A stretch of DNA of 64,000 nucleotides, from positions 124,001 through 188,000 of the forward strand of contig CAZHRK010000001.1 of NCBI GenBank assembly GCA_964534555.1, written 5' to 3'. Source of the DNA: CAZHRK01 sp964534555 (GTDB lineage Bacteria > Babelota > Babeliae > Babelales > RVW-14). Made by a program: the position numbers and the translations under genes. Positions 8,723 through 16,852 of the stretch are shown one piece after another. The notes beneath the pieces are model-generated. The model saw only the letters and a program-made list of their open reading frames with translations. It searched no databases and was not told the DNA's origin. The stretch's first letter is position 1. Every line of letters begins with the position of its first letter.

Positions 8723-9898
8723 ATGTTCGCCCGCTACAAATTTTTAGGCTATTTGCTTATTTTTAGCGCTGTTTCATGTAGTGGGTATCCACTTTTTGAG
8801 CTTTTCCCCTCTTTAGGCAAAAAAATGGGCTTTCAGCAGCTCATCTCAGAACCAACCCCCGTTCAAAAACTTTCAACACTGGGTAACCTCGTGGGCGCAA
8901 AAGCGCTTTATATCAAACGAGATGACCTGACAAACAAGAGCTTTGGTGGCAACAAGGTACGAAAACTCGAACTTTTACTGGGAGACGCGCTAGCTTCGGG
9001 CGCAAAGGGTGTTTTAACCTGGGGAATGGCCTGCTCAAATCATACAACGGCAACTGCTATTCATAGCCGTGCAGCAGGACTTGATTGTGTCTGCATGCAT
9101 ATCCACCAAACACCAACATCATATGGCAAACGAAACCTCCTTTTATCACACATGGCTGGTGCGGAGCTTTTGCTTTTTAATAATGTCGGAATACGCCAGG
9201 CAACAATGCTCGACATTAATAAAGAATACAAAGAAAAGAAGGGTGTTTCGTACTACTTCATCCCAAGTGGGGGGTCAAATGAGTTTGGAGCGGCAGCATA
9301 CCTTAATGCTGCCCTAGAGCTTAAAGCACAAATTGATGCAAAAGAACTGGAGACCCCAGACATCATAGTTGCTCCCTACGGATCAGGCGGGACAGCGGCA
9401 GGAATAGCGCTTGGCATAGCGCTTCTTAAGCTACCAACACAACTTGTTATCGCTAATGTAGACAACGCAACAGACAATGATGCGCTTGAAAAAATAAAAA
9501 CGCTTTTTGATTTAACAGTAAAATTGCTGCGCAAGCGCGATGACTCCTTCCCTGTACTGGATTTTCCTGCTGATCGCGTAAGCATAGTGCGCTACACAAA
9601 AGATGGTTATGCCAAAGTATCTCAAGAAGGATTTAATACTGGGCAACTTTTTCTTGCATGTGAAGGAATCCATCTAGACGGTACATACACAAGCAAAACA
9701 GCAGCATGCCTACTTGATATTGTCGCTCAGAATAAAGATGCGACCATTTTGTTTTGGCATACATTTTATGCCCCGGCGAAAAACGAAATGACTGACGGCT
9801 ATGACTATAAAAAACTTCCAGCTGAGTACCATCCTTATTTTGTCATCCCACTACAAGATCTTGATCTTGGTCTTGATACCACAGAAGGAAACGCATGA
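8723..9898 (+). CDS. Exported PLP enzyme, D-cysteine desulfhydrase / ACC deaminase family
   Basis: 391 residues of fold type II PLP enzyme. The lysine that would hold PLP is in KSFGGNKVRKLE, preceded by IKRDDLTN. Other family motifs are GACSNHT-like (MACSNHTTATA), PSGGSNEFGAAAY and the phosphate-binding APYGSGGTAAG. Family members degrade D-cysteine to pyruvate, ammonia and sulfide, or deaminate ACC; which applies is not clear. I chose ATG 8723 because AAAGGAGGGG precedes it. The N-terminus (YLLIFSAVSCSG) is a signal peptide with a possible lipobox, so the enzyme appears exported, which is unusual for a PLP enzyme. It overlaps the next gene by 4 bases. Confidence 0.8.
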   Translation: MFARYKFLGYLLIFSAVSCSGYPLFELFPSLGKKMGFQQLISEPTPVQKLSTLGNLVGAKALYIKRDDLTNKSFGGNKVRKLELLLGDALASGAKGVLTWGMACSNHTTATAIHSRAAGLDCVCMHIHQTPTSYGKRNLLLSHMAGAELLLFNNVGIRQATMLDINKEYKEKKGVSYYFIPSGGSNEFGAAAYLNAALELKAQIDAKELETPDIIVAPYGSGGTAAGIALGIALLKLPTQLVIANVDNATDNDALEKIKTLFDLTVKLLRKRDDSFPVLDFPADRVSIVRYTKDGYAKVSQEGFNTGQLFLACEGIHLDGTYTSKTAACLLDIVAQNKDATILFWHTFYAPAKNEMTDGYDYKKLPAEYHPYFVIPLQDLDLGLDTTEGNA

Positions 9899-10248
9899 AA
9901 AAACTTCTCTTGATTCTTGGAATAATTGCATGCACACAATTAGATGCTGCAGTAGATGCTAGCGGTTATGACTCAGCTACTGATGACTTTCCAGCATATG
10001 ACAAACAATCTGCCACACACGAGCACAATACAACAGCGCGACGAGAAGCTTTATTATTCGGGCTTGAAAAAGCTGTAGCAAATACTGAAGACGCCGCAGT
10101 ACGTATTGACGCGCTGCTCAAATTGGGTCGCACAAATGCTGAAAAGGCTTCAGCTGTGGACATTGCGCTATGGATTATTTATCAAAAATATCCAAAACTT
10201 TTTAAAGGCTACAGCCAAAATCAATCGTGGAATGAAGAGACCCCATAA
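9895..10248 (+). CDS. Small exported protein of unknown function
   Basis: 117 residues beginning with a clear signal peptide (KKLLLILGIIACTQLDA). The mature part is a short acidic segment followed by a probably helical region (REALLFGLEKAVANTEDAAVRIDALLKLG). Its ATG overlaps the stop of the PLP-enzyme gene (ATGA), so the two are translationally coupled. Its 3' end overlaps the convergent ankyrin gene by 28 bases. I recognise no family. Confidence 0.6.
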   Translation: MKKLLLILGIIACTQLDAAVDASGYDSATDDFPAYDKQSATHEHNTTARREALLFGLEKAVANTEDAAVRIDALLKLGRTNAEKASAVDIALWIIYQKYPKLFKGYSQNQSWNEETP

Positions 10249-11069
10249 TTATAACTATTAATACGTTTAAGAATCGTGCTTGGCAATATACGACGCGGAG
10301 ACGGAAGATTTTCTGTGGGACGCAACAACGCTTGTCCTAATTGATAACATCGGTGGCTTGGGTCTTTTGCATAATCAAATGGCGCTAAGCCACTCTTATT
10401 TTTTACACGTATATCAACCGCTCTGCACGCAACAAGAATAGAGCAAACAATAAGCCTGTCATTCCTCACAGCAAGGTGAAGCGCTGTGTCTCCATTTTGA
10501 TCTGTAAGCAGAGGATTTAAACCGCGCTCAAGAAGCTCAATCACTTTAGCTTGGTAGCTTTGTGCCGCTGCATGATGAAGTAGCGTAGCACCATCTGGAA
10601 ATCTACAATCTAGGCCTGCTTTTTGGATAAGATCCTCCATGCTGCGCCAATCATTGTTTATGATCTGTTGTTGAATTTTCTTTATACGATCAGCACGTAT
10701 TTTGTCTGTTTCCAAAATCGGTAGCAGGGCTGTGTAACCATGGCGAAGCGCAAGCTCATATGCGGTAGTATCAGAAAAGGTTTTTGCGTTTTTATTTGCT
10801 CCTCGAGCAACAAGTACCTCAGCAACATCTTTATACCCGTGCAAAGCTGCAGTATGAAGGAGCGTCATGCCCCAACGATGATCGATAAGCGCCGGATCAT
10901 TAACATCATGCATTCCAAGCTGTTCTAGAAAGGCAGCTACGCCTTCGTGCATTCGATAAAAAACAGCGTCTACAAAACCACTACGTTTAAGCCGAGAAGA
11001 ACATTCAAGACTAAAACATAAAAATTGGCTGATTAAAAAAAGAAACAACAAGCTCTGTCTAGTGTTCAC
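10221..11069 (-). CDS. Exported ankyrin-repeat protein, paralog A
   Basis: 282 residues. Signal peptide (SLLFLFLISQFLCFSLECSS), then at least four ankyrin units: WGMTLLHTAALHGYKDVAEV, TTAYELALRHGY, GATLLHHAAAQSYQAKVIEL and NGDTALHLAVRNDRLIVCS. It aligns end to end with the neighbouring gene at 11123-12040, so the pair arose by tandem duplication. Only 53 bases separate them and the order implies co-transcription from upstream of 12040. A secreted host-interaction role is inferred from the fold plus signal peptide. Its stop lies inside the 3' end of the convergent small exported gene. Confidence 0.75.
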   Translation of the reverse strand: MNTRQSLLFLFLISQFLCFSLECSSRLKRSGFVDAVFYRMHEGVAAFLEQLGMHDVNDPALIDHRWGMTLLHTAALHGYKDVAEVLVARGANKNAKTFSDTTAYELALRHGYTALLPILETDKIRADRIKKIQQQIINNDWRSMEDLIQKAGLDCRFPDGATLLHHAAAQSYQAKVIELLERGLNPLLTDQNGDTALHLAVRNDRLIVCSILVACRAVDIRVKNKSGLAPFDYAKDPSHRCYQLGQALLRPTENLPSPRRILPSTILKRINSYNYGVSSFHD

Positions 11070-11122
11070 ATTATCCCTTAGCTCTATTTACCATTCGTAC
11101 TACTGCAGTTTGCGTTTAGCAC

Positions 11123-12040
11123 TTAATGTGATTTTTTATTAATTCTAGCAACAATCGTTGGTGGTACTGGCTTTTCATAATGCAAGCTGCTTGATTGTAC
11201 ATTATTTTGACCATCTACAGGCCCACAAATTTGTCGGAGCAGTGTAACATATCGCTTTGAATGTTTTTGCACTAATTTTTCTCTCACAATATGCGCAACA
11301 TTCTGTCGATGATTATTTTTTACAGACAAATTGATTCCTTCTTTTGCAAGCAAAATACGAGCAATAATGTATGAACCATTTTTAAGAGCTAGGTGGAGAG
11401 CGGTATTGCCTTGGCTGTCACGAAGATTCGGATGAGCACCGGCCTCAAGGAGGCTGATCACTTGAGCTTGGTTTGCCTGCGCAACTGCAGCATGAAGTAA
11501 TGGTTGATACAGTGAGAGGCGATAATCAGGGCCAACTAACGTTATAAGCTCGTGCAGATTATCCCATATACCGTGTTCAATTTGTTCTTTAAGTATTTTT
11601 ATGCGTGCAGTTTTTTTATCTTCTAAATAATTTTCGTCGTGCTCAAACAAGTGTTTTTCATCACCAGCAAGGAGCTCAGCAACCGCCCACTTACAACCTG
11701 CTCGTGCAACATCATAAGGCGTTTGACCAGAATATGCCTTTGCCTTTTTATTCGCACCATTAGCCACAAGATATGCGGCAATATCTTGATATCCATGCAA
11801 AGCAGCAAGGTGCAAAAGGGACATTCCCCAGCGCTCATCAACAAGGCTTTCATCACAAATATTGATCGATGATGTTGCTTCTTTAAATAGCTCAACATTA
11901 TCGCCAGCCATTGCCACTGCCGCGCGAACATATGCAGGATTAAAAACAAAGTTATTATTTTTAATTGATCCATATGCAACAAAAAATAAGGCCTGTAAAA
12001 ACGTGCAGTAGAGCAAAAATGCTTGGGTGTAAGATCTCAT
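11123..12040 (-). CDS. Exported ankyrin-repeat protein, paralog B
   Basis: 305 residues with a signal peptide (FLLYCTFLQALFFVAYG). Ankyrin units include WGMSLLHLAALHGYQDIAAY, QTPYDVARAGCK, PLLHAAVAQANQAQVISLL and QGNTALHLALKNGSYIIAR. The same layout, including the ~35-residue charged linker between repeats 2 and 3, is found in paralog A downstream, and both end in a similar basic tail (PPTIVARINK versus PSTILKRINS). The promoter must overlap the region shared with nfo on the other strand. Function unknown; effector role inferred. Confidence 0.75.
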   Translation of the reverse strand: MRSYTQAFLLYCTFLQALFFVAYGSIKNNNFVFNPAYVRAAVAMAGDNVELFKEATSSINICDESLVDERWGMSLLHLAALHGYQDIAAYLVANGANKKAKAYSGQTPYDVARAGCKWAVAELLAGDEKHLFEHDENYLEDKKTARIKILKEQIEHGIWDNLHELITLVGPDYRLSLYQPLLHAAVAQANQAQVISLLEAGAHPNLRDSQGNTALHLALKNGSYIIARILLAKEGINLSVKNNHRQNVAHIVREKLVQKHSKRYVTLLRQICGPVDGQNNVQSSSLHYEKPVPPTIVARINKKSH

Positions 12041-12156
12041 GTTTCAGCAACCTCAAAAAAGCTAATGTCTTATTACCGTCAATACTTGTGCCTAAGAAAC
12101 AATTTTACATTCAAATCAAGACTTATGGCATACTACATAAAACGCTGAGGAATTCT

Positions 12157-13014
12157 ATGACAAAATCTATTCTTGTTGGCTCTCATGTTTCTGCAGCAGG
12201 GGGTCTTGAAAAAGCAATACTTCGTGCAGAGTCAATTGGATGCACCGTGTTTCAATTGTTCACAAAAAGCAATCGCCAATGGCATGAAAAAGCTATTACA
12301 AGCGAGCAAGCTGCGCTCTTTAGAAAAACTGCAGCTGCATCATCGATCCAAGAGATAGTTGTGCACGCTGCTTATTTGATTAATTTAGGGTCTAGTAAAG
12401 ATGACGTTGTTGCAAAATCTATCAATGCGCTTACAGACGAAATAAATCGCTGCCATGACCTGGGCATACGTCTACTTGTTCTTCACCCAGGATCACACCT
12501 TGGAGCAGGCGTTGATCAGTGTATTGAAAAGATCGCTGCCAATCTTGATATCGCGCTAGAAAAAAGCAAGGGCGGGGTTACTGTCTGCCTCGAAACAATG
12601 GCTGGCCAAGGATCAAATGTTGGATTCACGTTTGAGCAACTTGCACAAATGAGAGCGCTATCAAAGCATAAAAAATCAGTGGGGTTCTGTCTTGATACGT
12701 GCCACATATTTTGTGCAGGATTTGATATCTCAACTGAGCTAGGCTTAAAAAATGTTATTCAGCATTTTGACGATGTTGTTGGCCTTGATCACCTTAAAGT
12801 TATTCATGTAAATGACTCAATGACAGAGCTTGGATCAAACAAAGATCGCCATGCACCTTTGGGCGAAGGAAAGATTCCGCTCCATGTGTTTAGAGAGCTT
12901 ATGAATAATCCAGCACTCAAAAATATCCCCAAAGTACTAGAGACTCCATCAGACGAAGAGATGAAGTTATGGGCAAAAGAAATAGCCTTGCTTAAAAGCT
13001 TCGTCACGCCTTAA
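12157..13014 (+). CDS. nfo: Endonuclease IV (AP endonuclease)
   Basis: 285 residues, the normal family length. Cuts 5' of abasic sites in base excision repair, using three metal ions. Signatures seen: LVGSHVSAAGGLEKAI, HAAYLINLGS, LHPGSHLG, CLETMAGQGSNVG, CLDTCHIFCAGFD, HVNDSMTELGSNKDRH and LETPSDE, which hold the His/Asp/Glu metal ligands. The start is the ATG at 12157, where the conserved protein begins, with GAGG 7 bases upstream; an open frame extends further upstream but shows no conservation. Its last 11 bases overlap the convergent methyltransferase gene. Confidence 0.95.
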   Translation: MTKSILVGSHVSAAGGLEKAILRAESIGCTVFQLFTKSNRQWHEKAITSEQAALFRKTAAASSIQEIVVHAAYLINLGSSKDDVVAKSINALTDEINRCHDLGIRLLVLHPGSHLGAGVDQCIEKIAANLDIALEKSKGGVTVCLETMAGQGSNVGFTFEQLAQMRALSKHKKSVGFCLDTCHIFCAGFDISTELGLKNVIQHFDDVVGLDHLKVIHVNDSMTELGSNKDRHAPLGEGKIPLHVFRELMNNPALKNIPKVLETPSDEEMKLWAKEIALLKSFVTP

Positions 13015-13639
13015 GTGCTATAAAAAAAATATCTGATGAAAGTCCTCTAGTCGAAATGATACCTAATCTACGCATCAGACCAACTATTTTTCTAATCAAA
13101 TACCGTGATGATGCAGGGAAAAACTCAGCTATTATCTGTAAGTTAATCCCACCCTTTAGATTAACTTGAATAGGTGTAAAACCATTCTCAATCAGCAGAG
13201 ACTCTAATGTGTTTTTTGTGTAGTAGCGCTTGTGCGTAAGATCAGAACGATGATTGAAGGTAAGATTATATTTTGGCAAAAACAAATCATTGTCGTGGGG
13301 AACGGAGCCTATGATTACTCCACCAGATGATGTTACACGATAAAGCTCTTGCATTAAAAAATGCTCTTGCTCAATATGCTCTATAATATCAAACGCAAAA
13401 ATAGTATTAAATTGCTCAGTTGCAAACGGTAATCCCTGCTCAATATCTGCCTGAACATAATTGAGGCCATCTTGGGGTTTGAGTGTCAGTCTGTCTACAG
13501 CCGACACTTCACAGAGCGGCGCAAAACTCTTAATCCATTTTGAATACAAACACTCACCAGCACCAACATCTAAGATCTTACCTGTTTGTAGAAATTTTTT
13601 AATGTACGCAACTTTCACATCTGAGAGTAAATGTTCCAT
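13004..13639 (-). CDS. SAM-dependent methyltransferase (class I)
   Basis: 211 residues from the chosen ATG. Rossmann methyltransferase with motif I GKILDVGAGEC, motif II acidic residue in SAVDRLTL, motif III-like DIEQGLPFATEQFNTIFAFDIIEHI and the post-core PHDNDLFLPKYNL. The pattern resembles UbiE/Methyltransf_11 proteins. I placed the start at 13639 because AGAGGA lies 7 bases upstream; a longer start at 13729 has no such site. The substrate cannot be read from the sequence. Its 3' end overlaps nfo by 11 bases. Confidence 0.75.
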   Translation of the reverse strand: MEHLLSDVKVAYIKKFLQTGKILDVGAGECLYSKWIKSFAPLCEVSAVDRLTLKPQDGLNYVQADIEQGLPFATEQFNTIFAFDIIEHIEQEHFLMQELYRVTSSGGVIIGSVPHDNDLFLPKYNLTFNHRSDLTHKRYYTKNTLESLLIENGFTPIQVNLKGGINLQIIAEFFPASSRYLIRKIVGLMRRLGIISTRGLSSDIFFIALKA

Positions 13640-13811
13640 CAAAATCCTCTCTAATTTCTTGCTTATAAAACCACTCAGAACTGAGCATATCCATGCAAAT
13701 TGAAAATTCAAACAGAACTCCCACCCCATACCGGTGTAAGCAAAGCAATTGCATACATAAAGTTCTTTATTAGATACTGCAATAAAGAACTAAAGAGGGG
13801 TAGGTAAGCGT

Positions 13812-14720
13812 ATGATTTTTCTTAGATTATTATTTGTTGCTCTGATCACGCTTGCAGGCTGCTGGCAGTCGCAAGAACAAAAAAGCGAATTACATCGACT
13901 ACTTTCTGATATGCAGCTTTACAAACTTGTAAGCACTAATGCACACCAAGGAGATTTGCTTGAGCATTCTATCTGGGCTCTTTATGCCGCTGCAAGACTC
14001 ACAAGTGAACCAAATTATGCAACACATAACCTTACGCTTTCTGAGCAAGAAAAAAAGCTCGTGCAACTTGGCGCGCTTCTGCATGACATCGGAAAAGCTG
14101 GACAATGCAGTCTTTTTAGTAATACATCACAAAGCCGATCGTATACTATTAAGCGCGTAGCGGGGCAATTTATTATCGAATATACATCTGATAATCGAGA
14201 GCATACGCTTGTTGGCTACAATTATATCACGCAACCAAAAACAAACTCTAAAGACTTTTATTGCTTCTTTGACAAAAGCAAACTGAATGTAAAAAAAATA
14301 CTCAAAGAAGCAAAGCTCTCTGACCATGAACACTGCATACTTGCGCTGATGATAGGAATGCATTGGGAGCTTGGTGCAATCAGCAAAAACTTGATCACAA
14401 TATCAGGCTATATTGATAAAGCTAAAATGCTTTGGCAACAACTTAAGCCACAAAAAAATCTGACACCTCACATAATTAGGCTTTGCATTCTTGTACAAAT
14501 GGCCGACATGCTGGGCATAGAATACAACTCACCACACAAGACATTAATAGAATTGCCAAGCGGAATGATCGATCAAAAGCCTGTTCGTCCTCCGCAGTCG
14601 AATCAACCAATTGCCGACCAGTTCGGCGCGCTACCACTTAATCCAGGATCAACATGTAGCTGCGCAAAAACTGTGCAAGCAATTATTGCAGAAGCTGTGC
14701 GACAACTTGAGCCGTCCTAA
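13812..14720 (+). CDS. HD-domain phosphohydrolase-like lipoprotein
   Basis: 302 residues. The N-terminus is a lipoprotein signal with lipobox LAGC, so the protein should be membrane-anchored outside the cytoplasm. The HD metal motif is complete: the first His in LLEHSIW, LLHDIGKAG, a later His in MIGMHWELG and an Asp in MADMLG. HD proteins hydrolyse phosphoesters, often nucleotides, but an exported one must act on something in the periplasm; the substrate is unknown. A stretch GSTCSCAKTVQAIIAEAV near the end has two Cys. Its stop codon overlaps the stop of the convergent gene. Confidence 0.7.
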   Translation: MIFLRLLFVALITLAGCWQSQEQKSELHRLLSDMQLYKLVSTNAHQGDLLEHSIWALYAAARLTSEPNYATHNLTLSEQEKKLVQLGALLHDIGKAGQCSLFSNTSQSRSYTIKRVAGQFIIEYTSDNREHTLVGYNYITQPKTNSKDFYCFFDKSKLNVKKILKEAKLSDHEHCILALMIGMHWELGAISKNLITISGYIDKAKMLWQQLKPQKNLTPHIIRLCILVQMADMLGIEYNSPHKTLIELPSGMIDQKPVRPPQSNQPIADQFGALPLNPGSTCSCAKTVQAIIAEAVRQLEPS

Positions 14721-15781
14721 CGCGTTAGTTTTGCCCAAGGTTTATACACAAAAAGAATCCATGCCTTAATAACACCAAATGCTGTGATGCATGGAATCCA
14801 AAGCGAAACCTGCTCAACAAGAATAAGCCAGCAAACGCCAATCAATGCTGCAGAAAGCATACTAGCAAAACCAAGCACATGCCATTTTGACCAACCACGT
14901 CGCTGCAAATACAGGGCAAAGTGGTGCGGACTGCCATTGTAAAATGGAATGCCAAGCCAACTGCGCACAATAAAAAGAACACAAACTTCAAGCAAAGGCG
15001 CTGCAAGCATTAATGTTGGCAAGAAGAAAAGATTCACAGAGGGTAAAAATACACTTAGTGGGCCTGGGATATGATATGACAATACGTCTAAAACACGATC
15101 AGGCCAAACAAAAAGTAATGGCATAGCAGCAAAAATACCACCAATAAAAAGAGAGCCCGCATCACCTAAATAAATGCGTGCATGAGGCTTGTTATACCAC
15201 AAAAAACCGATAAGCGATCCTGCAAGCGCAGTAAAAAAAAGACTTGTTTGATACAGCTCGAGGTACGCCGAAAAACCTATTGCGCTAAGCGCTGCCGTTA
15301 ACGCTAATGTACCACACAAACCATCCATTACATCAACAAGATTGAATGCATTCATAACTGTAAGCATCCAGAGCAATGAGAACGGCAAGTTGATGTAGGA
15401 CATAAATGAATCTGTTTTGAGTGAAAACTGCCCCTTGAGAAAACAGAGTGACGCAAGGAGCTGGCCAAGAAATTTTTGGCGCGGCGTTAAAGCTTTAAAG
15501 TCATCGATCAAGCCAACAAAAAGCAGTAAACAACTTCCAAGCAGAAGCCATAAGATGTCGTTGTCAAAAGGATAACAAATACCAAGCGTTGCAATAAACG
15601 GAAGAAAAACAGCAATCCCACCCAAATACGGCACAGGCTGTTTATGTTGCTTAAGGCGGCCATCTGGACTATCAAGAAACCCAATTTTTTTTGCTGCAGC
15701 AATCACAACAGGAGTTAAATACAAACCAAGAGAGACAGCAAGCGCACCAGCAATCAAATGTCGAATAAGAATTGCATGCAT
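14717..15781 (-). CDS. WecA/TagO-like polyprenyl-phosphate sugar-1-phosphate transferase
   Basis: 354 residues, multi-pass inner-membrane protein of the MraY/WecA family, which links a sugar-1-phosphate to undecaprenyl phosphate to start envelope glycan synthesis. Motifs: VPYLGGIAVF, the Asp pair region GLIDDFKAL, NAFNLVDVMDGLCG, and ARIYLGDAGSLFIGG. VPxxGG and the DD-to-NxxNxxD pattern fit WecA/TagO rather than MraY. I prefer the ATG at 15781 (GAGG 6 bases before it) over 15793. Last gene of the nusA-infB-lpxK group, 67 bases after lpxK. Confidence 0.85.
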   Translation of the reverse strand: MHAILIRHLIAGALAVSLGLYLTPVVIAAAKKIGFLDSPDGRLKQHKQPVPYLGGIAVFLPFIATLGICYPFDNDILWLLLGSCLLLFVGLIDDFKALTPRQKFLGQLLASLCFLKGQFSLKTDSFMSYINLPFSLLWMLTVMNAFNLVDVMDGLCGTLALTAALSAIGFSAYLELYQTSLFFTALAGSLIGFLWYNKPHARIYLGDAGSLFIGGIFAAMPLLFVWPDRVLDVLSYHIPGPLSVFLPSVNLFFLPTLMLAAPLLEVCVLFIVRSWLGIPFYNGSPHHFALYLQRRGWSKWHVLGFASMLSAALIGVCWLILVEQVSLWIPCITAFGVIKAWILFVYKPWAKLTR

Positions 15782-15848
15782 TGTAAACCTCATGCATAGA
15801 ATGACGGAAATGACTGGACAGCGCGTATAAGCGCCAAGACTTCATTAC

Positions 15849-16850
15849 TCACGCACGAATTAAGCGCGCAAAATCATCATACTCAGCTAACGATAAAAAT
15901 TCAAATTCAACATGAGCCACCGCCCATGATGGGCGATTGATTTTAACCCAGTCTTTTTCTGTACATAGAATAGTTGCACCACCAGCTTCGATGGCAGCAA
16001 CCTCAACAACATCACAGTCAGCACTAGTGAACATATGATGATTATTAAAAAAGCGTGACCCTACTACAATCACACCATTCTTTACCAGGTCTTTCAAAAA
16101 ACCTTCTGGCGAACCGATAGCAGCAACAACAAAATATCGTTGACCCTGGGGCATCCTGATTTTGTTGTTTAAAAAAATTCCTGCGTGCTTATGTCGTCCC
16201 CAAAAAATAGGCACTGGGTGTATTTTATAGAGATGCGACTTAAGCTCATCACGATCAGTAGCGCTAATATCATCAGCATGCGTCAGCACAAGGCAGTCTG
16301 CACGCGTAATATCTTTTTCTCTCAATCTACCGCGAGGAAGGCAGTACCCATTATCAAACGGAGCACGAGCATCAAGTAGCAAAATGTCTTTATTTTTTTT
16401 TACTGCAAAGTTTTGATACGCATCATCAAGAATAACCGTTGTGATTTTATTGTGCGCATGGTGTCTCTGAATAAGCCAGAGGGCACGCATTCTGTTAGGA
16501 CAAATAACAACAGGAGATACAAGTGCATTAACATGCATCAACGCCTCATCGCCAGACTCAAGAGCTGACATAACAGCATGACCACCAGCACCTACAAAAC
16601 ATGCACGCCGTGCATGTGATTGAGAGCCCTTGTAGCCCCGCAGGACAATAGCGCAAGACTCTTGACCAATCATACGCGCTAAAAACTGAACGAATACTGA
16701 CTTGCCAGTTCCACCAACAGAAATATTACCAACAGAGATAATGTTAAATGAAAAAAAATTGGGCCTTGATAGTGCCCTCCGATAAAGGAGAGCACACCAA
16801 AACCCAAACTTATAGATCTTTTCAGCAATAAGCCAAAAGATTTGAATCAT
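15849..16850 (-). CDS. lpxK: Tetraacyldisaccharide 4'-kinase
   Basis: 333 residues. Phosphorylates the 4' position of the lipid A precursor at the inner membrane. The P-loop motif is SVGNISVGGTGKS, and the family motifs VLRGYKG, GDEALMH, ILDDAYQ and LLDARAPFDNGYCLPRGRLRE follow, ending with CTEKDWVKI. It starts 2 bases after the infB stop, so it is translated in the same operon. It is direct evidence for lipid A and a diderm envelope. Confidence 0.93.
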   Translation of the reverse strand: MIQIFWLIAEKIYKFGFWCALLYRRALSRPNFFSFNIISVGNISVGGTGKSVFVQFLARMIGQESCAIVLRGYKGSQSHARRACFVGAGGHAVMSALESGDEALMHVNALVSPVVICPNRMRALWLIQRHHAHNKITTVILDDAYQNFAVKKNKDILLLDARAPFDNGYCLPRGRLREKDITRADCLVLTHADDISATDRDELKSHLYKIHPVPIFWGRHKHAGIFLNNKIRMPQGQRYFVVAAIGSPEGFLKDLVKNGVIVVGSRFFNNHHMFTSADCDVVEVAAIEAGGATILCTEKDWVKINRPSWAVAHVEFEFLSLAEYDDFARLIRA

Positions 16851-16852
16851 GC

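Noticed and set aside
11965..12156. Upstream extension of endonuclease IV
   Set aside because: The conserved protein begins at 12157 with its own Shine-Dalgarno; the extension is antisense to the ankyrin gene.
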